Positions 26,239-32,081 of a stretch of 32,081 bases of DNA are shown one piece after another. This DNA comes from Aquificota bacterium. Lineage in GTDB: Bacteria > Aquificota > Aquificia > Aquificales > Hydrogenothermaceae. The first letter of the stretch is position 1. Each line of letters starts with the position of its first letter. The stretch is taken from the NCBI GenBank assembly GCA_013153235.1, contig JAADEU010000015.1, positions 1-32,081 on the forward strand, in the 5' to 3' direction. The translations under genes and the position numbers were made by a program. A model generated the notes under the pieces. That model had not been told where the DNA came from, did not search any database, and worked only from the letters and a program-made list of their open reading frames with translations.

Positions 26239-26736
26239 TCACTCTCCTGCCAGTCTGTCTTTTGCGTACTCCATAAGACCGCCGGCCTCAAAGACCTTTT
26301 TCAGACTTTCAGGCAGGGGTTTGAAGCTGTACTCTTTTCCTTTTGTTCTGTTGATGATTTTTCCTGCGTCCATATCTATCTCTATGATGTCCCCTTCATC
26401 CGCTTCCCTTGCTGCTTCCGGGGACTCAATAATAGGAAGACCCAGGTTTATTGCATTTCTGTAGAATATTCTGGCAAACGATTCGGCGATGATTGCCCCT
26501 ATTTTTGCACCTTTAAGTGCCAGTGGAGCATGTTCCCTTGAGGAACCACAGCCGAAATTTTTCCCTGCAACGATTATATCCCCGGGCTGTACCTTCTGGG
26601 GAAATTCAGGGTCGGCATCTTCCATAACGTGTTTTGCAAGCTCTTCAGGGTCTGTTGTAACCAGATATCTGGCAGGTATAATCTCATCTGTATTTATGTC
26701 GTCTCCAAACTTCCACACCTTTCCTTCTATTTTCAA
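26239..26736 (-). CDS. leuD: 3-isopropylmalate dehydratase small subunit LeuD
   Basis: The small subunit carries the swivelling domain of the isopropylmalate isomerase for leucine synthesis; the iron-sulfur large subunit LeuC is not in the window. The 165-residue protein has KFGDDINTDEIIPARYL, NFGCGSSREHAPLALK and ESFARIFYRNAINLGLP, all hallmarks. Its short length is that of the archaeal-type LeuD, a group that also includes homoaconitase-type small subunits, so substrate is not fully fixed. The start is TTG (complement of 26734-26736), with AGGAGGT seven bases upstream; the longer in-frame ATG has no ribosome site. It is the first gene of a six-gene minus-strand operon. Confidence 0.92.
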   Translation of the reverse strand: MKIEGKVWKFGDDINTDEIIPARYLVTTDPEELAKHVMEDADPEFPQKVQPGDIIVAGKNFGCGSSREHAPLALKGAKIGAIIAESFARIFYRNAINLGLPIIESPEAAREADEGDIIEIDMDAGKIINRTKGKEYSFKPLPESLKKVFEAGGLMEYAKDRLAGE

Positions 26737-26779
26737 CAGAAAAACCTCCTGCTCAGTAGTTATTTGCGTTTTAATCCAA

Positions 26780-26809
26780 ATAATACCACAAAAGGAGTTT
26801 TCAATGTAA
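26780..26809 (-). promoter_or_regulatory. Promoter candidate for the leuD operon
   Basis: Minus strand: TTACAT (complement of 26804-26809), an 18-base spacer and TATTAT (complement of 26780-26785), 43 bases before the TTG start. Moderate match. Confidence 0.4.
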
Positions 26810-26845
26810 GATATTGATAACAAAGTCCAGAGCAAGGAGATGGGA

Positions 26846-27889
26846 ATGAAGGTTTATTTCTTTGGGGTTGAAGACTGGGAGAAACTCCACATAGAGAGAA
26901 AAATCAGGGAAAAACAGCTCCAGTGTGAGTTTTTCTTTTTTAAGGAAGCCCTTGATGAGACGACTGTGGACAGGGCGAAGGATGCGGATATTGTGAGTGT
27001 TTTTATATACTCTAAACTGACAAAAGAAGTGATTGATAAAATGCCCAATCTGAAGCTAATTATCACCCGTTCCTCAGGGTATGACCACATAGATGTTGAG
27101 TACGCCAGAAAAAAAGGGATAAAGGTAGCCTACATACCCGGGTACGGAAACAATACTGTGGCAGAGTACACATTTGCCCTGATACTCGCCCTTGCCAGAA
27201 AGTTCAAACCGATGATAGAGAATCTTACCCAGGGGATATTTACAAGGGAAGGTTTAATGGGAATAGACATAATGGGGAAGACCATCGGTATAGTTGGAAC
27301 AGGGAGGATAGGTTCCCACGTCGCAAGAATAGCCTACGGTTTTGGAATGAAGATACTTGCCTACGACAGGTCAAAAAACATGGAGCTTATAGAGAAATAC
27401 GGCGTTGAGTATGTAGGACTTGAGGAACTCCTTTCCCGTTCGGATGTTGTGACGGTTCACCTGCCTTACAACAGGGCAACCCATTTTCTGATAAACAGAT
27501 TCAATATCAAACTGATGAAACTGGATGCGATGCTGATAAACACATCAAGGGGTGAGGTTGTTGAGCTTGAGGCAATAGTGGAAGCCCTGAAGGAAGGGAG
27601 ACTTGCAGGTGGCGTCGGTCTGGACACCATAGAAACGGAAATTACCACAGAGGAGGAGCTCCTGAGGAAGACAGGGCTTACCACACTGAAACTCAAAAAG
27701 GCCGTCGAGGCAAAGTACCTCCTCAGCCAGGAAAATGTGATTGTCTCCCCACACCTCGCGTACTACACAAAGGATGCATCTGAAAGGATTCTGGATATGA
27801 CGGTGGACAACATACAGCAGTTTATCCAGACAGGTGAGCTTATCACACCTGTACCTGAACCAGATAAAAGAATGGAATTTTTGGAGTAA
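26846..27889 (+). CDS. D-lactate dehydrogenase-family 2-hydroxyacid dehydrogenase
   Basis: An NAD-dependent enzyme that interconverts a 2-keto acid and a D-2-hydroxy acid. The 347-residue protein has the NAD-binding GTGRIG at 151-156, NNTVAEYTFALILALAR, INTSRGE with catalytic Arg235, GVGLDTIETE with the acidic partner, and SPHLAYYT with catalytic His303. An FFGVEDWE-type N-terminus and overall order point to the fermentative D-lactate dehydrogenase branch rather than SerA, but the substrate could differ. The ATG at 26846 is 6 bases after AAGGAG (26834-26839); an ATG at 26840 would abut that site. It diverges from the leuD operon and stands alone. Confidence 0.88.
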   Translation: MKVYFFGVEDWEKLHIERKIREKQLQCEFFFFKEALDETTVDRAKDADIVSVFIYSKLTKEVIDKMPNLKLIITRSSGYDHIDVEYARKKGIKVAYIPGYGNNTVAEYTFALILALARKFKPMIENLTQGIFTREGLMGIDIMGKTIGIVGTGRIGSHVARIAYGFGMKILAYDRSKNMELIEKYGVEYVGLEELLSRSDVVTVHLPYNRATHFLINRFNIKLMKLDAMLINTSRGEVVELEAIVEALKEGRLAGGVGLDTIETEITTEEELLRKTGLTTLKLKKAVEAKYLLSQENVIVSPHLAYYTKDASERILDMTVDNIQQFIQTGELITPVPEPDKRMEFLE

Positions 27890-27890
27890 T

Positions 27891-27957
27891 AAACTGGTGA
27901 TGTAAACAGGTTCATGCAGACAGATACCAGTTTGTTAAAGGTAAACCGGCCTGTTTA
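27891..27957. repeat. Interleaved inverted repeats (possible pseudoknot)
   Basis: Two perfect 8-base inverted repeats cross each other: AAACTGGT (27891-27898) with ACCAGTTT (27926-27933), and TAAACAGG (27903-27910) with CCTGTTTA (27950-27957). The first begins one base after the D-lactate dehydrogenase stop. In RNA they could form an H-type pseudoknot or two alternative hairpins. No T run follows. The remaining 96 bases up to purQ show nothing I can name. Confidence 0.5.
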
Positions 27958-28053
27958 AAACGAGAATAGTAGCTTTTGCAAAATCATCAATTGCTTATAA
28001 CAAGAGTTTCAGCAATTCTGTTAATCCGTTATGTTTTTTGCCTGTTTTGTAGA

Positions 28054-28746
28054 TTAAATGCTATAACTTTCGAGGATTGACCTCAGTATGTAAAGTCCAT
28101 CTTCGGTTCCCAGTATGCTTTCTGCTGCCCTTTCTGGATGGGGCATCAGTCCAAACACATTTTTGGATTCGTTGGTAATACCGGCGATATTTTTAATTGA
28201 ACCGTTGGGGTTTGAATCATCCGTTATATTTCCAAACTCGTCGCAGTATCTGAGGATTATCTGTCCGTTGTCCTCCATTTTTCTGAGTGTCTCTTCATCT
28301 ACAAAGTAATTACCGTCGTGATGGGCGATTGGTATCTTAAGAATCTGTCCCTCTTCACACTGGTTTGTAAATGGTGTGTCGCTGTTTTCAACCCTGAGGT
28401 ACTGGTGTTTACAGACAAACTTACCGTGTACATTTGGCATCAGAGCTCCGGGAAGTAGATGTGCTTCGGTGAGTATCTGGAAGCCGTTACAAATCCCTAT
28501 TACAAGACCGCCTTTTTCGGCAAATTCTTTTACAGCCCCTGTAAGGGGTGTATGGGCCGCAAGTGTTCCAGGCCTCAGGTAATCACCAAACGAAAATCCC
28601 CCTGGCAGTACAACACAGTCAAAACCATCCAGTTTTTCTGTCCGGTAATCTATCAGCTGAACTTCCTGATTAAGGACATCCCTCAGAACCCTGTATGTGT
28701 CGTAATCACAGTTTGACCCGGGATAGACAGCAACACCAAACCTCAA
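28054..28746 (-). CDS. purQ: Phosphoribosylformylglycinamidine synthase, glutaminase subunit PurQ
   Basis: PurQ supplies ammonia from glutamine to PurL in the fourth step of purine synthesis. The 230-residue class-I amidotransferase has the nucleophile Cys86 in IGICNGFQIL, and His203 and Glu205 in GLMPHPERAAE. VYPGSNCDYDT and LPGGFSFGDYLRPG are also present. The start is TTG (complement of 28744-28746), with GGAGG seven bases upstream inside the purS 3' end. It lies two bases after the purS stop, in the canonical purS-purQ order. The purL gene is not in the window. Confidence 0.96.
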   Translation of the reverse strand: MRFGVAVYPGSNCDYDTYRVLRDVLNQEVQLIDYRTEKLDGFDCVVLPGGFSFGDYLRPGTLAAHTPLTGAVKEFAEKGGLVIGICNGFQILTEAHLLPGALMPNVHGKFVCKHQYLRVENSDTPFTNQCEEGQILKIPIAHHDGNYFVDEETLRKMEDNGQIILRYCDEFGNITDDSNPNGSIKNIAGITNESKNVFGLMPHPERAAESILGTEDGLYILRSILESYSI

Positions 28747-28748
28747 TT

Positions 28749-28994
28749 CTAATCCTCCACAACTTCAAATTCGTAGTCTTCTATGATTTCGTTTACCAGT
28801 GCTTTTTTTGCCATTTCCTTTGCCCTTTCAATGGCCTTTTCCCTGTCTGTCTCCTCAACATAAACCTCTATGTATTTGCCGACCTTAACATCCCTGACCT
28901 CCGTAAAACCAAGGGACCTTAGATTCTCTGCAACTGCTCTTCCCTGTGGGTCAAGTACACCTTTCCTAGGCTTTATGAAGAACTTTACCAGCAT
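28749..28994 (-). CDS. purS: Phosphoribosylformylglycinamidine synthase subunit PurS
   Basis: PurS is the small dimeric protein that holds the PurL-PurQ complex together. The 81-residue protein has KPRKGVLDPQGRAVAENL near 8-25 and VRDVKVGKYIEV, which are the family core. It is complete. GAGAGGTG precedes the ATG at 4 bases. Its presence implies the three-subunit (PurSQL) enzyme rather than the single large PurL of enterobacteria. Confidence 0.95.
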   Translation of the reverse strand: MLVKFFIKPRKGVLDPQGRAVAENLRSLGFTEVRDVKVGKYIEVYVEETDREKAIERAKEMAKKALVNEIIEDYEFEVVED

Positions 28995-29034
28995 TAAACA
29001 CCTCTCAGCGGTTGTTTATTTAAAAAATATGATA

Positions 29035-30003
29035 TCACATATACTCTCCACTAATAAGCTTATAGAGGGTATCTGGCTCCACGGTGGCTGTTCCTATCTC
29101 ACCGACCACATAACCTGCGGCATAATTGGCGAGGGAGGCTGCTTCTTCCCATGTTGCACCGGATATCCTGGCGAGTGTTAGAACGGCAATTACTGTATCC
29201 CCTGCACCTGTTACGTCGTACACTTTTCTCGCCCGTGCCGGAATTCTTGAGGGTGCATTATTTCCCTGAAACAGGGCCATTCCTTCAGCCCCAAGAGTTA
29301 TCAGAAGGGTATCTATCCCGAGCTTTTCCATAATCCTTCTGCCCACATCCTCAACAGGGGCGGTCCTTTCCATTTTGATACATTCGTAGGCCTCTTTTCT
29401 GTTAGGGGTCATTGTGGTAACGCCTCTGTAAAGGTGGAAATTTGAAGGTTTTGGGTCAACAAATACCGGTTTACCTGACTTTTTCAGAACCTCCATTATT
29501 CTTTCATTAATTACCCCTTTGCCGTAATCCGAGACAATAACCGCATCAGAATCTTTCAATGATTCATTAACCTTTTGTATAAGAACCCGGGAAACATAAT
29601 CAGAAAGTTTTTCTCTACTTTCTCTGTCTATTCTTAAAAGCTGCTGATTTACTGCGATAACCCTGGTTTTTTCTGTGGTTAGTCTATCTGTGTCCACCAC
29701 AGTTATGGGATTTATATTCCTTTCTTCCATCAGATTTTCGAGCAATTTACCGGCTTCATCATCTCCTATAACCCCGGCCATGTATACCGATGCTCCAAGA
29801 GCAGATATATTCCAGGCAACATTAGATGCACCTCCGGGATTTACCGTTTCTTTCTTTACCTCAACTACAGGGACAGGGGCCTCAGGTGAAATCCTTTCAA
29901 CCTCTCCCCACAAATATCTATCCAGTATAAGGTCTCCAATAACAAGTACTTTCTTTTCCCTGAATCTGTCTATTATTTCCTTAGCTCTTTCCTTATTTAT
30001 CAA
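29035..30003 (-). CDS. hldA: D-glycero-beta-D-manno-heptose-7-phosphate kinase
   Basis: This PfkB-family kinase phosphorylates heptose-7-phosphate at C1 on the way to ADP-heptose for the LPS inner core. The protein (322 residues from the chosen start) has VLVIGDLILDRYLWGEVERISPEAPVPVV, with GGASNVAWN at about 57-65 and the catalytic DVTGAGD at about 263-269. It corresponds to the kinase half of E. coli HldE; no nucleotidyltransferase half follows, so a separate HldC is expected. I chose TTG (complement of 30001-30003) with AAAGGTGG just upstream, since family members have about 10 residues before the first strand. A GTG at 30048 is an alternative with no ribosome site. Confidence 0.88.
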   Translation of the reverse strand: MINKERAKEIIDRFREKKVLVIGDLILDRYLWGEVERISPEAPVPVVEVKKETVNPGGASNVAWNISALGASVYMAGVIGDDEAGKLLENLMEERNINPITVVDTDRLTTEKTRVIAVNQQLLRIDRESREKLSDYVSRVLIQKVNESLKDSDAVIVSDYGKGVINERIMEVLKKSGKPVFVDPKPSNFHLYRGVTTMTPNRKEAYECIKMERTAPVEDVGRRIMEKLGIDTLLITLGAEGMALFQGNNAPSRIPARARKVYDVTGAGDTVIAVLTLARISGATWEEAASLANYAAGYVVGEIGTATVEPDTLYKLISGEYM

Positions 30004-30125
30004 CTTCCACCTTTGGTTTGAAATTTTTGTAAATAGTAATTTTATCACTGGAAAGGTGTGGTAGAAAATCTGATTTTGTATAGGACATTTTCTGTTTAAA
30101 AGTGGTGGTATTTAATGTATTGATG

Positions 30126-30152
30126 TTGACATTCCAGACAGGTTGTTATAAA
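30126..30152 (+). promoter_or_regulatory. Promoter candidate for the frame-broken small gene
   Basis: A consensus TTGACA (30126-30131) is followed at 15 bases by TATAAA (30147-30152); at 17 bases the hexamer is TAAATT. It lies about 60 bases before the ATG at 30211. Its presence argues that the small gene is expressed. Confidence 0.5.
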
Positions 30153-30210
30153 TTTTATCAGCCAGCGGTGTCTACCCTGCTTTCATAAATTCCTTCAGGA
30201 GAGGAGGAAG

Positions 30211-30467
30211 ATGGAAGTGTGGGTAAGCATAGCCGGTGAAAAAAAGAACTCAGAAGATTCAAAAGGGAGCTGAGTAAAAACGGAAAAAACCTTATTGAAA
30301 CAGCCAGAAAAATCGCCCTGTGGTTCTACACCAGGGACCTGAGAAGGACAAACAGATGTATCAGACTCTACAGAAAGAAAGCTGACCCTGTCTCCACTTC
30401 AAAGGTTGAAAAGGCCAGAAAACTATTTGAAGAGGTCAGACCAAAAATAGAGGCCCTCTCCCAGTAG
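30211..30467 (+). pseudogene. Small basic protein with a -1 frame break at A AAA AAG
   Basis: An ATG at 30211 with very strong AGGAGAGGAGG ribosome sites opens a frame that stops after 20 codons (TGA 30271-30273). At 30240-30246 it crosses the heptamer A AAA AAG, in phase with the codons (GA A AAA AAG). Slipping back one base there gives an uninterrupted 85-residue product: MEVWVSIAGEKK, then ELRRFKRELSKNG and on to KLFEEVRPKIEALSQ, stopping at TAG 30465. The shifted frame has a stop at 30237 and no ATG, GTG or TTG near its beginning, so it cannot easily start alone. The product is Arg/Lys-rich and helical; I do not recognise the family. Either programmed -1 frameshifting, a one-A loss in a seven-A run, or a sequencing error explains it. 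Its last 100 bases lie antisense to the protease gene. Confidence 0.6.
30240..30246 (+). promoter_or_regulatory. Candidate -1 frameshift slippery heptamer
   Basis: A AAA AAG in the zero-frame phase, the heptamer that is highly efficient in E. coli (dnaX and many insertion-sequence transposases). A 6-base inverted repeat ACTCAG (30248-30253) / CTGAGT (30270-30275) follows one base later, closer than typical stimulatory stems. Confidence 0.45.
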
Positions 30468-30958
30468 AGGGTCTCCCGGAAAAAAATATTTGAAAAATAA
30501 TGGAAAATCGCCGGAGTCCAGACATTTTTAAAGCGGTAATACAGAAATCCAAAAATCAACGACGGTATAAAAACCAGCAGTGAAAGCAAACCTGCCTCCA
30601 GTATTAAATGTGGAATGGTAAAAAGTATTGAACTGAATATAATTCCCCTGACAGCCCCCCATCTTACGGTCATGATGTTCTGTAGATAAGCCCTGAAAAA
30701 TATTTCCTCAGAAAGGGCAGTCAGGAAAGTTTCCGGATTCCAGAAGGATGATACAAAAGGAAAGTAAACTGCAGAAAAGAGTAACCCCCAGAAAATACCT
30801 TTCCAGTTGGGAAAATCCGGACGGGTATACTCAGGAAAAATAAGTGGAAACAGTAAAACAGTATAAACACCATAAATGGCTTCAGGTATATGAATTGAGA
30901 GAAAAACAAAAAATAATAAGCCTGAATACATTATGAAGTGAATCATTGACATTAACAT
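30368..30958 (-). CDS. CPBP-family intramembrane metalloprotease
   Basis: A 196-residue polytopic membrane protein with about six spans. The CPBP (Abi/Rce1-type) motifs are in order: SEEIFFRAYLQ (EExxxR) near 83-93, FTIPHLI with a conserved His near 112-118, and PAIFHYFSN near 148-156 with the last His and Asn. Such proteases process prenylated or other membrane peptides, protect against bacteriocins, or serve unknown roles in bacteria. After the last motif the frame continues about 40 residues, of which the last 33 overlap the small gene on the other strand; this tail may be recent. No clear ribosome site precedes the ATG at 30958, and ATGs at codons 3 and 5 are possible starts. It diverges from the subtilase gene. 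Confidence 0.82.
   Translation of the reverse strand: MLMSMIHFIMYSGLLFFVFLSIHIPEAIYGVYTVLLFPLIFPEYTRPDFPNWKGIFWGLLFSAVYFPFVSSFWNPETFLTALSEEIFFRAYLQNIMTVRWGAVRGIIFSSILFTIPHLILEAGLLSLLVFIPSLIFGFLYYRFKNVWTPAIFHYFSNIFFRETLYWERASIFGLTSSNSFLAFSTFEVETGSAFFL
30454..30471. terminator. Hairpin at the end of the small gene
   Basis: CCCTCT (30454-30459) pairs with AGAGGG (30466-30471) around a 6-base loop that includes part of the TAG stop. No T run follows on the plus strand, so it is a weak terminator at best. Confidence 0.35.
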
Positions 30959-31008
30959 ACAACAGGAAATATCCTGATATCAAAAATAATTATAAGGGGT
31001 CTGTAACC

Positions 31009-32081
31009 TTGAATTTTTTAATTCTTTTTCTTCTCATTATCATCCCCTTTTTTTCCCATGGAGATGAACAGACTGATGAGGTCATAGTATTTACCAGAGA
31101 CGGTAAAACGGTAATATCCGGATTATCCATAGTAAAAGAAAACAGAAACAGAGCAGTTGTTAAGGTTCCCTCCGGAAAAAAAATCAGAGAGTATATCAGG
31201 GAACTATCAACCAATCCAGATATTCTGTACGCAGTTCCAAACTACAGGATAAAAGCACTGCTTGTTCCAGACGACCCCCTGTACCAGTACCAGTGGTATC
31301 TGAAAAAAATAAACATGGAAGGTGCCTGGGATATATCCACAGGTTCACAGACCGTTTATGTTGCCGTTATAGATTCGGGGGTGGATTATAATCATCCTGA
31401 CATAAAAAACAACCTCTGGATTAACCAGGATGAAACCACCGGAACGGACAACAATGCCAACGGCCTTGATGATGGATGTGAGGACGGCACAGACAATGAC
31501 GGCAACGGGTATATCGACGACTGTTATGGATTTAACGCTGTTACAGGTAGGGGTAGTGCCTTTGACGATTATGGTCATGGAACCCATGTTGCAGGTATTA
31601 TAGGTGCACAGGGAAATAATGCAACGGGAATAGCAGGGATAAACTGGGATGTAAAAATAATACCTTGTAAATTTCTGGACAGCAGTGGTTATGGAGAACT
31701 TAACGACCTTCTGACATGTCTGAATTACCTGAAGGATATTGAAGCAGACAAGAAAATTCAAATCCATGTGATAAACGGAAGTTATGGTTACACAGCTTCC
31801 ACAGAAGACCTGACCGTTGACTGTAACACCCAACCAGGTACGGAAAAATGTCTGATACAGTCGTTTAACGGGGTTTTTGTGGCAGCTGCAGGTAACGGGG
31901 GAATAGATTTTACAGGTGACAGCAATGATAATCAGGTGTTTCTACCTTGTAACTACTCTACAGTAAACAGTAATACCATATGTGTAGGTGCAACAGACCA
32001 GGCAGACAATAAATCATCCTACTCAAACTACGGATTTAAAACCGTAAATATTTTTGCCCCTGGAGGCTCAGCCCAGACTCC
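31009..32081 (+). CDS. Secreted subtilisin-like serine protease (S8), N-terminal part
   Basis: Partial gene running off the right edge; 357 codons are visible. A short signal peptide (NFLILFLLIIIPFFSHG) is followed by an inhibitor-type propeptide (about 22-85) like that of fervidolysin and other thermophilic subtilases. The catalytic domain shows Asp122 in VAVIDSGVDYNHPD and His190 in YGHGTHVAGIIG. An Asp/Asn/Gly-rich stretch lies between them (DNNANGLDDG, DNDGNGYIDD), a likely calcium site. The oxyanion-hole region AAAGNGG is present; the catalytic Ser (GTS motif) would lie past the edge. The start is TTG, with AAGGGG (30994-30999) nine bases upstream. Probably secreted or surface-bound; a larger C-terminal part is likely. 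Confidence 0.9.
   Translation, partial: MNFLILFLLIIIPFFSHGDEQTDEVIVFTRDGKTVISGLSIVKENRNRAVVKVPSGKKIREYIRELSTNPDILYAVPNYRIKALLVPDDPLYQYQWYLKKINMEGAWDISTGSQTVYVAVIDSGVDYNHPDIKNNLWINQDETTGTDNNANGLDDGCEDGTDNDGNGYIDDCYGFNAVTGRGSAFDDYGHGTHVAGIIGAQGNNATGIAGINWDVKIIPCKFLDSSGYGELNDLLTCLNYLKDIEADKKIQIHVINGSYGYTASTEDLTVDCNTQPGTEKCLIQSFNGVFVAAAGNGGIDFTGDSNDNQVFLPCNYSTVNSNTICVGATDQADNKSSYSNYGFKTVNIFAPGGSAQT

Noticed and set aside
25615-26541. Open frame of 308 codons on the plus strand opposite the UspA and leuD genes
   Set aside because: Composition is that of an antisense shadow, with no motif, and both opposite genes are clear family members.
27890-28053. Riboswitch (purine type) near the purS-purQ genes
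   Set aside because: The region is at the 3' end of purQ, not upstream, and no conserved purine-riboswitch core was seen.

Overview
The window looks like chromosomal DNA of a thermophilic, two-membrane bacterium of the Aquificota, most likely a Hydrogenothermaceae member such as Persephonella. This assignment is inferred from the gene set and the style of the proteins (Lys/Glu/Ile-rich, AT-leaning codons, strong AGGAGG ribosome sites, frequent TTG starts), not from a search. Supporting genes are a futalosine-pathway menaquinone enzyme (MqnC), a heptose kinase for LPS, outer-membrane lipoprotein candidates, a porin, and a MutL with an endonuclease motif. Coding density is very high: many neighbours overlap by 1 to 4 bases, and no stretch above about 250 bases lacks a gene.

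Layout, left to right. (1) 1-4397: the 5' end of a DUF5335-type gene (minus), diverging from mutL-glnD, which overlap by ATGA. (2) 4398-6574: groES-groEL behind a near-consensus sigma70 promoter and ending in a clear terminator. (3) 6711-9631: a nitrogen block, glnB (PII)-amtB, behind a -24/-12 sigma54-type promoter, followed by an outer-membrane porin-like gene. GlnD (PII uridylyltransferase), PII with Tyr51, and AmtB together form the classical ammonium-sensing circuit. (4) 9642-12791: a comEC-like gene without the beta-lactamase-like domain, a small membrane protein, and mqnC. (5) 12778-14962 (minus): cpoB/ybgF-like lipoprotein, uppS and cdsA, an envelope operon. (6) 15046-21853 (plus): a CZB-GGDEF diguanylate cyclase, rimO, then mtnA-yvcK-nadB-infC with tight junctions; infC starts with ATT.

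(7) 21854-26736 (minus): a compact operon read from right to left, leuD, tandem UspA protein, TPR protein, LolB-like lipoprotein, trpF, CDP-alcohol phosphatidyltransferase. (8) 26846-27889 (plus): a D-lactate dehydrogenase-family protein. (9) 28054-30003 (minus): heptose-7-phosphate kinase, purS, purQ. (10) 30126-32081: a small gene with a frame break exactly at an A AAA AAG slippery heptamer, a CPBP-family membrane protease running antisense to its end, and the N-terminal part of a secreted subtilisin-like protease cut by the window edge.

Most of the window is conserved metabolism and envelope biology. The points that stand out are the frame-broken small gene at 30211-30467, the zinc-sensor-like diguanylate cyclase with an unexplained N-terminal domain, the CDP-alcohol transferase that resembles inositol-phosphate lipid synthases, the shortened ComEC, and the interleaved inverted repeats after the D-lactate dehydrogenase gene. 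I did not see a defence island, CRISPR array, prophage, insertion sequence or RNA gene.
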